From contig JAJHZJ010000413.1 of the NCBI GenBank assembly GCA_023548195.1, positions 16,341,941 through 16,405,940 on the forward strand: DNA of 64,000 nucleotides. Direction: 5' to 3'. Of this stretch, positions 10,700 to 22,080 are shown piece after piece (the stretch's first letter is position 1; each line of letters begins with the position of its first letter). A program made the translations under genes and the position numbers. The notes under the pieces were generated by a model. It did not search any database. It was given only the letters and a program-made list of their open reading frames with translations, and was not told the DNA's origin. The stretch is from Bettongia penicillata ogilbyi. Its lineage: Eukaryota; Chordata; Mammalia; Diprotodontia; Potoroidae.

Positions 10700-11765
10700 A
10701 GAAAATGAAAGATTTACCACATCTTATAAAAATACCTAGTATATTTAAAAACAGGTGATGTAGAAGGTCACTGAGAAACTGTAATTAGCTATAATAATTA
10801 AAATATTGAAAGAATTTGAAGTATCTATAAAGGATTATAAAGCTGAAGAGAGATAGGGGAGAGTTAACATGAATTCTGCCAAATGCTGAAAGAATAATTG
10901 TCAACTAATAATAACCAAAATAAAAAAAAACGTATGCAGAATAAAACCACTACAAAATTAATTTTATGAGTCAAATATCGGACTAATATCTGAAAAGGAG
11001 AAAAAATAACACAATGTAAGAGAGTTTTAGCTTAAAATCATAAATAATTTCAATGCAAAATCTTAGAAAATGTTAATACTAAGTCAAAGAAATATATGTA
11101 TATTTCTATAACTTTAGATTTGATATAGAGATATATTCATCATTGGCAAATTGGATGCAAGTCAGGAATGAAAGGAAGATTCAGAATTAAGAAAATAATT
11201 GGCATATTCAATTAATTAAAAACAAAATCATAGAAATTTAGATTATATCAAAACATATACAAAAAGAAGCCTTTGCCAGACACAATCATTTATGGTAAAA
11301 AATAAAAAAAGAAAAGAAGAAAGAAAGAAAAAAGAAAAACACACAGAGAGACCAGTTTTAATCTAGTAAAACATTTAAAAAGGAAAAATGACTAAAACTA
11401 CAAGCTAGCATTTATTGCATTGGGAAAACATTAAAAACTTTAATAATCAATTCAAAAATATTGCAAGCTAGCCTACTTACCCCACTAATATTTGATATAG
11501 TCCTATAAGTGCTAGCAATAGCAATAAGAGAAAAAGAAGAAATTAAAGTCATAAACAGGAGCAGAGGAAAAGCAATCATGTTTAGTCATTTCCCAAAGGA
11601 AATGATGTTGACTTATATCAACAAATTCTACCCCCGAAAAAAATTCAAACTAGTTATAATCTTACAAACAAATACTCCCTCTAAATCACAAATGATGAGT
11701 AATACAAATCAAAATATCCTTTGAACTAAAGTTGCCACTGCTAAGGAAATACCCATAAAGAGGTG
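10700..11765 (+). repeat. Degenerate L1 ORF2 (RT region)
   Basis: The clearest part is near 11490-11580, which encodes a string like LAIAIREKEEIKVI. This corresponds to the segment just after the GCPLSPLLF motif of L1 RT (compare [14 protein letters not shown] in the L1 at 56477-56761). Upstream, A-rich sequence such as GCCTTTGCCAGACACAATCA fits earlier RT. Many stops and indels are present. Confidence 0.5.
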
Positions 11766-11769
11766 GAAA

Positions 11770-11850
11770 GATATTTGCATATATGCATGTATGTACATAA
11801 ATGAATATGTGTGCATGCATAGGTATATACATGTATATATGTGTACCTAT
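11770..11850. repeat. Imperfect ATGC/TATG-rich simple repeat
   Basis: Short ATGTATG/TGCATG units alternate with ATAT. Confidence 0.6.
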
Positions 11851-12125
11851 GATATTCATAGAAGTATTTTACTCAATTATACATTTCTATTTTTATCATT
11901 TTCATGTTTTTCTCTAGCAAATAACTAGAAATAAAGAGCCTATGAACTGAGGGAGAGATGGCCAGTGAAGAGATTTCTTTTGTTTGACTACAAATATCAG
12001 TAGTTTTCTTTTTCTTTCTTTCTCAATTCATTTAGAGTAGGGTGGAAGTAGAAAAAGTGCATTTTTTTTACTGTTTAACAAAATTAATTTTTAAATATCT
12101 TCAAGAGTATAATTGAAAAGTACAG

Positions 12126-12325
12126 AGTTGTTTGTCCTTCATTCTCGAAAAGGACCATGACATCAGGAAGATGATGACATGGCTTGCAAGTAAATTGGAT
12201 TTAAGTGAGGGAATTCTGTGCAAAGTAACACCTCACTTTCTCCTCCTGAACCATGTGGATACAGTAGCAAGATATAGATCAGGATGACTGAAGATGGATC
12301 CAGATCTGTTGTTCAAGCTTGAAAC
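12126..12325 (-). mobile_element. SINE with RTE-type tail
   Basis: The minus strand ends with GGTCCTTTTCGAGAATGAAG followed by GACAAACAAC, which matches the 3' end of the RTE LINE at 28200-29312 (ATCCTCTTTGAGAATAAAGG then AGAACAAC). The body (GGATTTAAGTGAGGGAATTC, CAGATATAGATCAGGATGAC on the plus strand) recurs at 15465-15625. It lacks coding capacity and is probably moved by that RTE. Confidence 0.65.
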
Positions 12326-12514
12326 AAATAATTTGTAAGTCAATTTAAATTCTTTATAAAATTTTATTAATTTTTGATACATTTTTATTTAAGATTGTTG
12401 TTTCATGATATCTGAAGGCTCTATGAAATTTTCTTTTTAATTGATTGTATTAGTAAGCACTCTGATATACGGGGGTGGGGGGGCTGCTGTTAGAGGTTCT
12501 TTGATCTGCTTCTC

Positions 12515-12525
12515 TAAAAGGAAAG
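12515..12525 (+). repeat. Left target-site duplication of copy B
   Basis: TAAAAGGAAAG is repeated exactly at 15299-15309. The cleaved strand would read CTTTT/A, as expected of L1 endonuclease. Confidence 0.8.
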
Positions 12526-12543
12526 GCAGAGGTGGGGAGGAGT

Positions 12544-12554
12544 CAAGATGGCGG
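12544..12554 (+). promoter_or_regulatory. YY1-like site at the 5' end of copy B
   Basis: CAAGATGGCGG sits about 15 bp inside the element, with one change just upstream (T for C) compared with copies A and C. Confidence 0.5.
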
Positions 12555-13187
12555 AGTAGAAAGATTCACATATGTTAGCTCCGAACCCACAGCCCATAAA
12601 TTACCTGTAAAAAGAACTCTCGATAAGTTCTGGAGCAGTGGAAGCCACACAGCAACAGAGTGGAGGATATTTCTCTTCCAGAGAGCCCTGAAAAACTGAC
12701 ACCAAAGGTCTGTCATGCACCGGACCTGGAGCAGAGCCCAGCCCTGCCTTGGCTGTGAGGCACCAAGAGGAGCAGGTCCGAGCAGGCTTCAGGGATGGAA
12801 TCTCTGGCGACCATGAAGTTCCTCCACCCACAGGTCTACAGTTCAGTGAGAGAGACTTCTGGGCTGGCCAAGAGGGGAGCGGGGTGTCTCCATAACTCAG
12901 GCCCCCTCACGAGGGAGCAGCAGGGGAAGCAGCTGACAGGGGCTCCCAAAGCAGGCAGGACCCTGGATCCATTATCGAAGGTCTCCACATAAACATTCTG
13001 AGGGAACTGAGTTCCTGTAAGGTGGCCCTGCCCCCACCTGAGCACCTGTACGTAATCCCACTGAATAGCAGCCCTGCCCCCCACTGAAAGCCCTGAGGCT
13101 GGGAAGCAGCATTTGAATCTCAGAACCCAAGCACTAGTGAGGCAGGGGTAGAGAGGAATCTCAGAAGTCAAGTAACTGGCTGGGAAA

Positions 13188-14276
13188 ATGCCCAGAAAAG
13201 GGGGAAAAAATAAGACCATAGAAGGTTACTTTCTTGGTGAACAGATATTTCCTCCTTTCCTTTCTGACGAGGAAGAACAATGCTTACCATTGGGTAAAGA
13301 CATAAAAATCAAGGCCTCTGTATTCCAAACATCCAAACTAGATATCCAATGGGCTCAGGCCATGGAAGAGCTCAAAAATGATTGTGAAAATCAAGTTAGA
13401 CAGGTGGAGGAAAAACTGAGAAGAGAAATGAGAGAGATGCAAGAAAAGCATGAAAAGTTGCTAAAGGAGACCCCAAAAAATGCTTAAGAAAATAACATCT
13501 TGAATAATAGGCTAACTGAATTGGCAAAAGAGGTTTAAAAAGCCAATGAGGAGAAGGATGCTTTCAAAAGCAGAATTAGCCAAATGGAAAAAGAGGTTCA
13601 AAAGCTCACTGAAGATAATAGTTCTCTCAGAATTAGAATGGAACAGATGGAGTCCAATGACTTTATGAGAAACCAAGAAATCACAAAACAAAACCAAAAG
13701 AATGAAAAAATGGAAGAGAATGTGAAATATCTCATAGGAAAAACAACTGACCTGGAAAACAGATCCAGGGAAGATAATTCAAAAATTATGGGACTACCTG
13801 AAAGCCATGATCAAAAAAAGAGCCTAGACATCATCTTTCATGAAATTATCAAGGAAAACTGCCCTGAGATTCTAGAACCAGAGGGCAGAATAAGTATTCA
13901 AGGAATCCACTGATAACCGCCTGAAAGAGATCCAAAAAGAGGAACTCCTAGGAACATTGTGACCAAATTCCAGAATTCCCAGGTCAAGGAGAAAATATTT
14001 CAAGCAGCTAGAAAGAAATAATTCAAGTGTTGTGGAAATACAATCAGGATAACACAAGATCTAGCAATTTCTACATTAAGGGATAGAAGGTCATGGAATA
14101 TGATATTCTAGAAGTCAGAAGAACTAGGACTAGAACCAAGAATCACCTACCCAGCAAAACTGAGTATAATACTTCAGGGGAAAAACTGGTCTTTCAATGA
14201 AATAGAGGACTTTCAAGCATTCTTGATGAAAAGACCAGAGCTGAAAAGAAAATTTGCCTTTCAAGCCCAAGAATGA
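13188..14276 (+). pseudogene. L1-type ORF1, copy B, broken by six stops
   Basis: The frame from ATG 13188 stays in register to the terminal TGA at 14274 (362 codons) with no net frameshift. It is closed by in-frame stops at 13485, 13536, 13911, 13914, 14019 and 14109. Four of these are C-to-T changes of CAA, CAG or CGA codons as judged against copy A. Coiled coil, RRM-like and C-terminal regions are all still readable. No full product is possible. Confidence 0.85.
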
Positions 14277-14410
14277 AAAGAAGCATGAAAAGGTAAACAG
14301 CAAACAGAAGGCATAAGGAACTTACTAACGTTGAACTGTTTACATTCCTACATGGAAAGACAATATTTGTAACTCTTGAAACTTTTGAGTATCTGGGTAG
14401 TTGGTGGGAT

Positions 14411-14456
14411 TACACACATAAACACACACACACACACACACGGGCATGCACACACA
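14411..14456. repeat. (CA)n tract in 3' UTR of copy B
   Basis: CA repeat in the position of the CA/TG tract of copies A and C. Confidence 0.85.
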
Positions 14457-15298
14457 GAGACAGAGAACACAGAATGAATTGAATGGGATGGGATCATATC
14501 TTAAAAAATGAAGTTAAGTGGTGAGAGAGAAATGTATTAGGAGGAGAGAGAGAAATGGAATGGGGCAAATTATCTCTCATAGAAGAGGCAGGCAGGAGAC
14601 TTTTTAGTGGTGGGAAAAAGAGGGGAGCTGAGAGAAAAACAAGAATTTTACCCTCCTCACATTCGACTAAAGGAAGGAATAAAATGCACACTCATTTTGG
14701 TATGAAAACCTACCTTACAATACAGGAAAGTTGGGGAGAAGGGGATAAGCAGGGTTGGGGGGGGGAATGATGGGAGGGAGGGCAATGGGAGGAGGGAGCA
14801 ATTTGAAATCAACACTCTTGGGGAGGGAAGTGATCAAAAGACAGAATAGAAACAATAGGGGGCAGGATAGGATGGAGGGAAATATAGTTAGTCTTACACA
14901 ACATGACTATTATCGAAGTCATTTGCAAAACTACACAGATAGGGCCTGTATTGAATTGCCTGCCTTTCCAAAAGGAATGGGGGTGGGGAGGGAGGGATGG
15001 GGAGAAGTTGGGACTCAAAATTTTAGGAACAATTGTTGAGTATTGTTCTTGCTACTAGGAAATAAGAAATACAGGCAATGGGGAATAGAAAGTTATCTGG
15101 CCCTACTTAACAAAAGAGAAGATGGGGACAAGGGAAGTGAAAGATGATAAAAGAGAGGGCAGATTGAAGATGGGGGAAATTAGAATGTTTGGTATATTGG
15201 GGTAGGGTGAGGGGACAAATAGGTAGAAAATTTGGAACGCAAAATTTTTTGAAAATGAATGTAAAAAGTTTAATAAATAAATTTATAAAAAAAAAAAA

Positions 15299-15309
15299 TA
15301 AAAGGAAAG
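15299..15309 (+). repeat. Right target-site duplication of copy B
   Basis: Exact copy of TAAAAGGAAAG at 12515-12525, directly after the A-rich tail. Confidence 0.8.
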
Positions 15310-15464
15310 AGTTTCTAGTTTTAATGTCTCATGACCTGTTTGTCTAAGTAGGAGGTATCCTGGCCTTTCTTCAATAGTCTTTTATACTCTTCCTTGTATT
15401 CCTAGTAGTTTTCCTCTTCATCCTTTTATCCTTTCCTAATTCATTGTAGAATTCTCTTTTTTTT

Positions 15465-15625
15465 TTTTTCCTGCACATCAAGAAGGTGATGATGTGACTT
15501 GCAAGTGAATTGGATTTAAATGGAAGAACTCTATGCAAAATCACACCTTACTTTCTCCTCTGGAGCCATGTGGATCCAGTGGTCAGATATAGATCACGAT
15601 GATTAAAGATGGACCCTAGGGCCTA
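15465..15625 (-). mobile_element. Partial SINE of the RTE-tailed group
   Basis: Plus-strand landmarks TGACTTGCAAGTGAATTGGA, CTTTCTCCTC and CAGATATAGATCACGATGAT match 12126-12325. The RTE-like tail is missing or diverged at the left, next to a T-run. Confidence 0.6.
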
Positions 15626-16935
15626 AATTGATTGTGAGAGACTGGCTAGATTTCTCAAATAAAGTCTGTAGGGCAGGTATTCATCTCAGCCAGGCATCTG
15701 ATTTCCCTTTCCTTGTTCTCAAAAGGCCTCTCCAGTCTAGTAGGCACTTACTCTATCCTCTCCACAGTTCTATTCCTTTCCTTTGTGCAGTTGAGCAGAA
15801 TTTTCAGTCTCCTCTCTGTGTGAACGGGGAGAAGGTTGGTTGGAACACCAATCCACAAAGTATATGTAACAAGCATGGTGACCTAGAAACTTTAATTCAG
15901 GGAGATACATTTGACCATGTTTCTCCTCACATTATTAATGGAAAACATTTGATGCAGCTGAAACAAATTGAAGCATCTTAAATGTTTCCTATGTGATAAT
16001 TCCTTTGCTGCAACTCCATGGAAATGTGTGTTGCAGATTTTCCTATTTAGTAGAAATCAAGAGGTGGGTTAGTCACATTATTCATCACTAATATTCTGTT
16101 GTTGCTAAAACATATTCAGTTTCATTTTTCAGCAACAGAAATAACACTGGATAATTATTTCCAACTGGGGACTTTGATCACACTTCCATTAATGAAGGTG
16201 TAGTGTGCTTTAATACAGCAAGGTACAAAGTGAAAATTAAGTTCTGAACTTTGGAGCAGTTTCATTAATTAGAATATATTATAAACCAAAATACTATCCT
16301 ATTTAAAAGGTAAGAACAAAATGGTTATTTTTTAAGAGCTGAAATTCCTTTAAACATAGAAACTCTTGACACATTTCAGATGAGTTTCATTCTCTTCCAA
16401 AGAAAAAGCAAGTAATTTTAACTATGTTGTTCTTTAATAATGCAATTATATAATCACCCCCAATATATGACTTTGGGGTTTGCTCTCCCTATTATCGTTT
16501 CTCATAAAAAACTAATTTGAGAAAACGGCATTTTTTTAAATCCCATCATGATCTTATAAGGTCATCTTATGAGCAAAAAGAAAATTATCTCTTTGTCCAG
16601 AATCTCTGCACTTGAATGAGTATAGCCAGGTTTTTTATGCTAGAGATGGCATTCTTTGGAAAACACAAGTATCTCAGTGAAAACTAGAGGTGATGAACAA
16701 TTCATAAAAATAGTAAATGTTTTTATTTAAGATAGCAATAAGATCTCTACAGTTAAAAAGTCTTTTAATCCTATCCAGTATGAGACAGTCTTCATCTGAA
16801 AAATGAAACATATATTTAACCATCTGAAAAGTCACTTTTATCATAAATAATCTAATGCTAGGATTTGAACATGTTTCAAAGAAGAGTTACGTGATATATT
16901 AAAGTAACCAATAATATTTTACAATTGAAAGGGAG
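15626..16935. other. No recognised feature
   Basis: Holds an open frame of 117 codons (15628-15981) that resembles no family I know and has no supporting signals. The remainder is AT-rich. Confidence 0.4.
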
Positions 16936-16939
16936 ACAT

Positions 16940-17135
16940 ATAGAATCATAGATCAAAAAGGAAAAGGGAACATGATGTCATTGAGTTATTATTGTTTTTT
17001 TTTTTCAAATAATGGAATAGAGGTCTGAGGAAGTCAATTGATTTTTCCCAAGGCACACAAGTATTAGTGACTGAGCCAGAATTTGAATTCATGTCTTGTG
17101 ACTACATTCAACACTCTTCTACTGTACACTTAGCG
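16940..17135 (-). repeat. MIR-type SINE relic
   Basis: Plus strand reads GAGGTCTGAGGAAGTCAATT, CACACAAGTATTAGTGACTG, GAATTTGAATTCATGTCTTG, the reverse-orientation MIR/tRNA-SINE core. An insertion of T-rich DNA lies in it. Confidence 0.5.
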
Positions 17136-17154
17136 ATCATCTAATAATGTCATC

Positions 17155-17365
17155 AGTTTTACTTTAAAATTACAAAGCACTTTGACTTTATTATCTTAAT
17201 TAATTCTTACAACACATTTTTTTAGTTGAAGAAAATGAAACTCAAGAATTTATATGTCCGTTGCCCATAGTTCAACAGTTGTGAAGTGTTAGGGGCATGT
17301 TGGAACCTCGATTTCTCTGACTTTAAATCTAGTACTCTTCCTAGCATTACACCAAAATGCCTTTA
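17155..17365 (-). repeat. MIR-type SINE relic
   Basis: Plus strand shows TTACAAAGCACTTTGACTTT, then a GAAACTCAAG core, then GTACTCTTCCTAGCATTACA. This is the standard reverse-orientation MIR order. Confidence 0.6.
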
Positions 17366-17449
17366 TCATCTAACACTTCTATTTTACAGAAGAGGAAATT
17401 AAGGGTCAGACAATACTTCTGTAAGATTTATCTCCTTTATATCTAGCTC

Positions 17450-18330
17450 TGCATTATATTATCCCATTTCTGGAAGTACAATTTCTATTTTTCCAGTTTC
17501 CTTGTCTAGATGTTTAGAACTTCTTTGATTCTTTACTCATTCTCATTAGCAACATACAAGTCTGGTTTCTTCAATTGTTGAATCATTTAAAAATTTAATC
17601 ACGCATTTGTCTATTCTTACCATGACATCTTGTGTTTAGGTCTTCAGAACTTGTTACTTCTATTATTAAAACAACTTGTGTTTTGGCCTGCCATCTTTCC
17701 CTAAACATCCAACCATCTTTTCTACACTGACTGAAAAGTCTCCCTAAGTAACACTTTCATTATATCACTCCTCTGTTAAAGAACTAACTCTCTCTTGTCA
17801 CTCTTTCAAGTTTATTTTCTTCTACTGGACTTTTAAGATTCTCAAAATGACTACATCCCTCTACCAACATACATATACACTACAGGAGAGACAGAGATAT
17901 AAATGGACAGATAGATTTCTATCTATATATCTATCATTATTGCTCCTCTTCAAAAAATGTGTTATATTCCAGGCTCGCAAGATTTCTGTTTCCTGTACAT
18001 TTCAGGTACTTACCCACCCTTGATACATTGCTATTTTCCTCAGTGCTTTACTTGAAATTTTGTTCCTTTGCCCTCCTTCACCTATGCAAATCCTAACTCT
18101 TCTTGAACTCTCAATCAGATCCTCCTTCAGTCATGAAACCTACTCCCGCTCACACTGCTCTTTCTCTGTTCTGGGCTCCAACTGCCCTATTAGGTCACGT
18201 AGTCTAATATTTAACTGCCCTCTAATAGTTGCTGATTGAAAGCTTTTCCCACTTGTTTGATTTGTGTAATTGATCTCCCCAACTAGAGTGAAAATTCATT
18301 TATATGCTTTTTTTTTATGATCTGGAACAG
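17450..18330 (+). repeat. L2 LINE 3' region
   Basis: Pyrimidine-rich text with ATATCACTCCTCTGTTAAAG, TTTTAAGATTCTCAAAATGA, CAAATCCTAACTCTTCTTGA and GATCTCCCCAACTAGAGTGA follows the L2 3' order. No frame survives. A short ATCT/GATA patch is at 17905-17935. Confidence 0.55.
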
Positions 18331-19129
18331 AACTTTAGTTCTAAACAGCTAATGATGTGCATCACACTGAATGTAATGAATAAGTGTATGGAGGATGTGA
18401 ATATGTTGCAATATATAACCAACAGGAAATTCCAGGGAAGAAAAGGAGTAAAAGATGTCATCAGGGAATTGTATGAAAGGGAAGAAGGACTGGTCCCTGG
18501 TGAAAGCAAGGGAAAATATATACAAGAAATAATGTTCTACTGGTACCCTTCCTTGTGTTGTTGAGAGAAAGCAAAGAAGGTGTGTAGCAACTGAGGAGAG
18601 TCCTTTTTGACAGAATTTTAGGAGTACACAGGCAAGAGTAATGTGGAATAGGTAGTCATGGATATGTAGTGATCCATTTAATGGATTTTTAGAATCAACA
18701 GATGACAGCTCTATTTGAATATTTAAAAATATGATCTAAGAATCTAAGAAGAGATTTTATTTGTGCTACTTTAATGTCCTCACTTTAGGGAAGAGGAAAC
18801 TGAAGTCCTAAGAGTATAAATGCAATAATTCATCCACCTTACTTAATTTTCTCTTTTCTAGGGCTACCTATCAATGTCTCACAGCTTTCCCAACTTGTTT
18901 TACTTTTTGAATCCTTTCTCTGTGATGTTCTTTGACTTAATGAAAAGTGGAAGCAAAATTGAGCTTAATCTTTACCCTTCTTTGTAAAGGAACTGAGTAC
19001 TTGAACCTCAATTTATTGCTCATACCTGCTACTCATTCTTAAAATTCCTCTAGTGATACTACATACCCTGAATGACAAGGTGGTCTCCTTAGGCATTGGG
19101 AGTAATTATCCAGTGCAATTATCCATGGA
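18331..19129. other. No recognised feature
   Basis: Mixed DNA with a faint MIR-like scrap near 18780 (GAAGAGGAAACTGAAGTCCT). Nothing else is recognised. Confidence 0.35.
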
Positions 19130-19290
19130 AAACTTTGAGGTTCATAAAGCATGCTACACACATGATATCTTTTGATGCTCATATTGACGATGGAAATGTA
19201 TCGCATAAGTGTCTTCACATCTGTTTTATAGATAAAGAAATTAGGAAGCTGAGAGCTTAAGTAGCTAGCCCATCAATCACAAATCTAGGA
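19130..19290 (-). repeat. MIR-type SINE relic
   Basis: Plus strand TTCATAAAGCATGCTACACA, then CATCTGTTTTATAGATAAAG and GAAATTAGGAAGCTGAGAGC, fits reverse MIR. Confidence 0.5.
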
Positions 19291-19304
19291 ATTGATAAGT
19301 CAAC

Positions 19305-20830
19305 TAATCGGTGAACAATTTTTATTCAGCACTTACAAGGTAGCAGGTGCTGGAGAAACAAAATTCAGAATATAACAGCCTGTATTTTAAGTAGCTAATT
19401 CTATAAGGAGAGCTAGCATGTGCCTAAATAAAAAATATACAAAATAAATATGATTGGGAGGGGTAAGCTTTGCTGTTTTGAGCATCAGAAAAGGCTTCAT
19501 ATAGAAGATGTCATCTGAATATCACTTTAAGGGAAATAAGAGATTCCTGAAAGTGGAGGTAAATTGGGATTACATTCCAGGCCCGGGCCAATACAAAAGT
19601 GTGAAAATGAGAAAGAGAATTAGGAGAGGTAGGAGTCAGGTCAAATCAACTCACAAAAGCCAACAGTCAAATTTACAATGTTTACACCTTAGAAATGGTA
19701 AATACTATAAAATAGGACTTGATTTACTGTTCTACGATTGTCCAAAATTTAACAAGTAAAGGAGAAAATGTTAATCATACAGATTAAAATTAAATATTTG
19801 TCAGAGAGCTGGATGTTAAACAATTACCAGTATAAAATATTATCAAATAAAAAATACTGTAGAGTACAGGAGGTGTAATATATGAAAAGGTTGGAATAAT
19901 TGGTTGGGGACAAGCTATGAAAGACTTTAAAAACTAAACAGAGGAGTTAATATTTGATCCTATAGATAGTTAGAAATCATTCTCATTAAGAAGGGGAAAG
20001 GGAAAAAGTGTTCATATAGCACTGTTCTAAGTGCTTCACAAAAATGGTGTCATTTGATTTAATCCTAACAATAACTCTGTCCAGGATGTGCTATTATTAT
20101 CTTCATTTTATATCGGAGGAAACTGAGACAAACAGGAGATAAGTGTTTTACCCAGGGTCATATAGTTAATAATTATTTGAGACCAAATTTGAAATCAGGG
20201 CTTCTTGACTCCAGCCCTGGTGTTATAGCCACTGCATCAACAAACTGCCTCTCAATGGATTACGATGAATAGTTGAAATACATGGTTAGATCAGAATTTT
20301 TGGAAAAGATGTTTTGTCAGATATATGGAGGAGTGACTGGAAAAGGAAAAGAAGAATCAGGGAAAAATATGAGGGCACTACAATAGTTTAATCAAATAGT
20401 GTATATAAAAAAGGGGACAAAAGCAAAAGTTATTGTGAGGATGGAAATGACAAGACTTGTCAACTATTATTTAAATGGGAGAAGATGGAGCAAAGAGTGA
20501 AGGAAAATGGTGAACTTGTCAGTTTGATTGACTTGAAAGATTCCAATGTCTCCAATTAAAGAGAGAGTGAATTTGATGGGAAAAGTAATGAGTTTATCCT
20601 TTGAACTGCTGATTTTAAGTTTCATGACCACATTAAGTTGAAACTTTTCAATAGGCAGAGATGTAAAGAGAGATTCTGAGGTTGGATTATAAATTTTAGA
20701 GTCATCAGTATTGAGATAATAATTATATTTCTGGTAGCTATGAGTCCACTAAGTGAAAGAATGTAAACAAAGAAGGGAACAAGGTCAAGGACCAATCACT
20801 GGGGAACTCCAAAAATTAGGGTTGTGTGAT
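19305..20830 (+). repeat. Long old interspersed repeat, unnamed
   Basis: The order is: TTTATTCAGCACTTACAAGG (also like 42370, 44465, 58925), a middle with CATTCCAGGCCCGGGCCAAT (like 44730), AAGACTTTAAAAACTAAACA followed by GAGGAGTTAATATTTGATCC (like 47780), and CAATCACTGGGGAACTCC near the end. This long repeat of LINE-like length is familiar as a mammalian dispersed sequence, but I cannot name it. A MIR at 20005-20255 is nested in it. Confidence 0.45.
20005..20255 (-). repeat. MIR-type SINE relic nested in older repeat
   Basis: Plus strand shows TTCTAAGTGCTTCACAAAAA, TGCTATTATTATCTTCATTT, GAGGAAACTGAGACAAACAG, GGGCTTCTTGACTCCAGCCC: a nearly complete reverse MIR. Confidence 0.65.
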
Positions 20831-20984
20831 TTGCACAAGAAACTTTCAAAGTAAACTGATGAAAACTGAAAAGAGAGGGAAAAGGTGTCCACTAGAAGCA
20901 AATGCTGCAAAGATGTTAAGAAGAATGAAGACTGAGAAATTATTATCTAATTCACAATTAAGAGATCCTTGGACATGGGCAGTG

Positions 20985-21205
20985 GAATGTGTGTGTATGT
21001 ATATATTTATATGTGTATATATGTATGTTTATGTGTGTGTATTATGTGCACATATGTATGTATATGTGTATCTGCATATGTATATATGCATATGCATACA
21101 TTTGTGTATAATACATCTATACAAATATGTATACTATGTGTGTGTTCACATGCATGGATGCATATAGGCATATGTGTGTGCATATAGATACACACATATA
21201 TATTT
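20985..21205. repeat. TG/TATG-rich simple repeat, about 220 bp
   Basis: Alternating purine-pyrimidine DNA (TGTGTATGTATATA-like units). It explains the Cys/Val/Tyr-rich and Thr/His-rich frames over it, which are not genes. Confidence 0.85.
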
Positions 21206-21329
21206 AAAAGGTTGATATTTGATTGAGAGGAGTGGATTGAGTGTTAATAGTTTGTAGAAAATACAGGCAGCTTTCTTCCAAGTCAATGCCAGAACCAAAA
21301 TTAAACCCTACTTTTACTGACATCATGTG

Positions 21330-21445
21330 TCATACCCTAGTTTAATGGAAAAAGCGCTAGAGCGGGAGTTAGAACACCTGGGTTTGACTTCTGGCTTCAC
21401 TTGACTTTTTTACTTCACTTACTACCTGTATGCTCTGGGGCAAAT
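21330..21445 (+). repeat. MIR-type SINE relic, 5' part
   Basis: TAATGGAAAAAGCGCTAGAG, AGTTAGAACACCTGGGTTTG, CTACCTGTATGCTCTGGGGC is the tRNA-like head of a MIR-type SINE. Confidence 0.6.
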
Positions 21446-21559
21446 CACAAAATTGTTCTGTGCCCAGAACTGTATTCATTATGTTAGACTTCCTCTTGAG
21501 CATAGAAAAGATATTTAAAAGAAAGCTTAAGCTTTGCTTTAAAGAATTTGCCAAATAGT

Positions 21560-21790
21560 TGTGAAGATAGAGGCAATAAAAAGAATATTGGACTATAGTT
21601 TAGAAAGACCTAAGTTCAAATACAATTTTAGAAACTTTCTACTTGTGGGATCTGGGACAGGTCATAATGCTTCTCTGTGCATCAATTATTTTTCTTATCT
21701 ATAAAATCAAGAATAAGAACAGAAACAATTTCATACAAATGGAATAAAACAAAGTATTCAATGCTCTTTGAAAACCACAGAGCCCTTTAA
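21560..21790 (+). repeat. MIR-type SINE relic
   Basis: AGAATATTGGACTATAGTTT, AGACCTAAGTTCAAATACAA, CTTATCTATAAAATCAAGAA, GAATAAAACAAAGTATTC gives head, core and tail in order. Confidence 0.55.
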
Positions 21791-21929
21791 GAATATAGGC
21801 TTTTATCAAGGACAAGGACTGGAGTTCTGATTTCTTCGGTACAGAAAATGCTAAGATGAGAAAATTCTATCTATAAGCACAGAATAGCTTCTTCTCTTCA
21901 AGTTAATTTCTCAAAAAGCTCTTTAGACA

Positions 21930-22080
21930 CTGAGAGGTTAAGTTATGTGCCCAGGCGAGGTTAAGTGTTTTTCTCGGGGTCACACAACCAGTAAGTGTCA
22001 GGGTCCAAATCTGAACCGTCTTTCTAACCAATTTTCTATATTCTATACTCCACTATCGCTCTGCCTGTTATGATTATCCA
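21930..22080 (-). repeat. MIR-type SINE relic
   Basis: Plus strand GTTAAGTGTTTTTCTCGGGG, TCACACAACCAGTAAGTGTC then AATCTGAACCG matches reverse MIR/tRNA-SINE. Confidence 0.55.

Larger units (their letters stand above)
12526..15298 (+). mobile_element. ORF1-only L1 relative (HAL1-like), copy B, complete
   Basis: Full-length insertion of about 2.77 kb: 5' UTR (12526-13187) opening with GGAGTCAAGATGGCGG, ORF1 pseudogene (13188-14276), 3' UTR with CA-rich tract and G-runs, and an A-rich tail (15271-15298). It is bracketed by an exact 11-bp TSD. No ORF2 sequence is present between ORF1 and the tail, which matches copies A and C. It depends on L1 protein in trans. It is more diverged than A and C from each other. 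Confidence 0.85.

Noticed and set aside
15628..15981. 117-codon frame downstream of a SINE.
   Set aside because: No recognisable domain, no splice or promoter context, and no homologous copy in the window.
20826..21195. Cys/Tyr/Val-rich frames of 60-113 codons that resemble secreted Cys-rich peptides.
   Set aside because: They are translations of a TG/TATG simple repeat.
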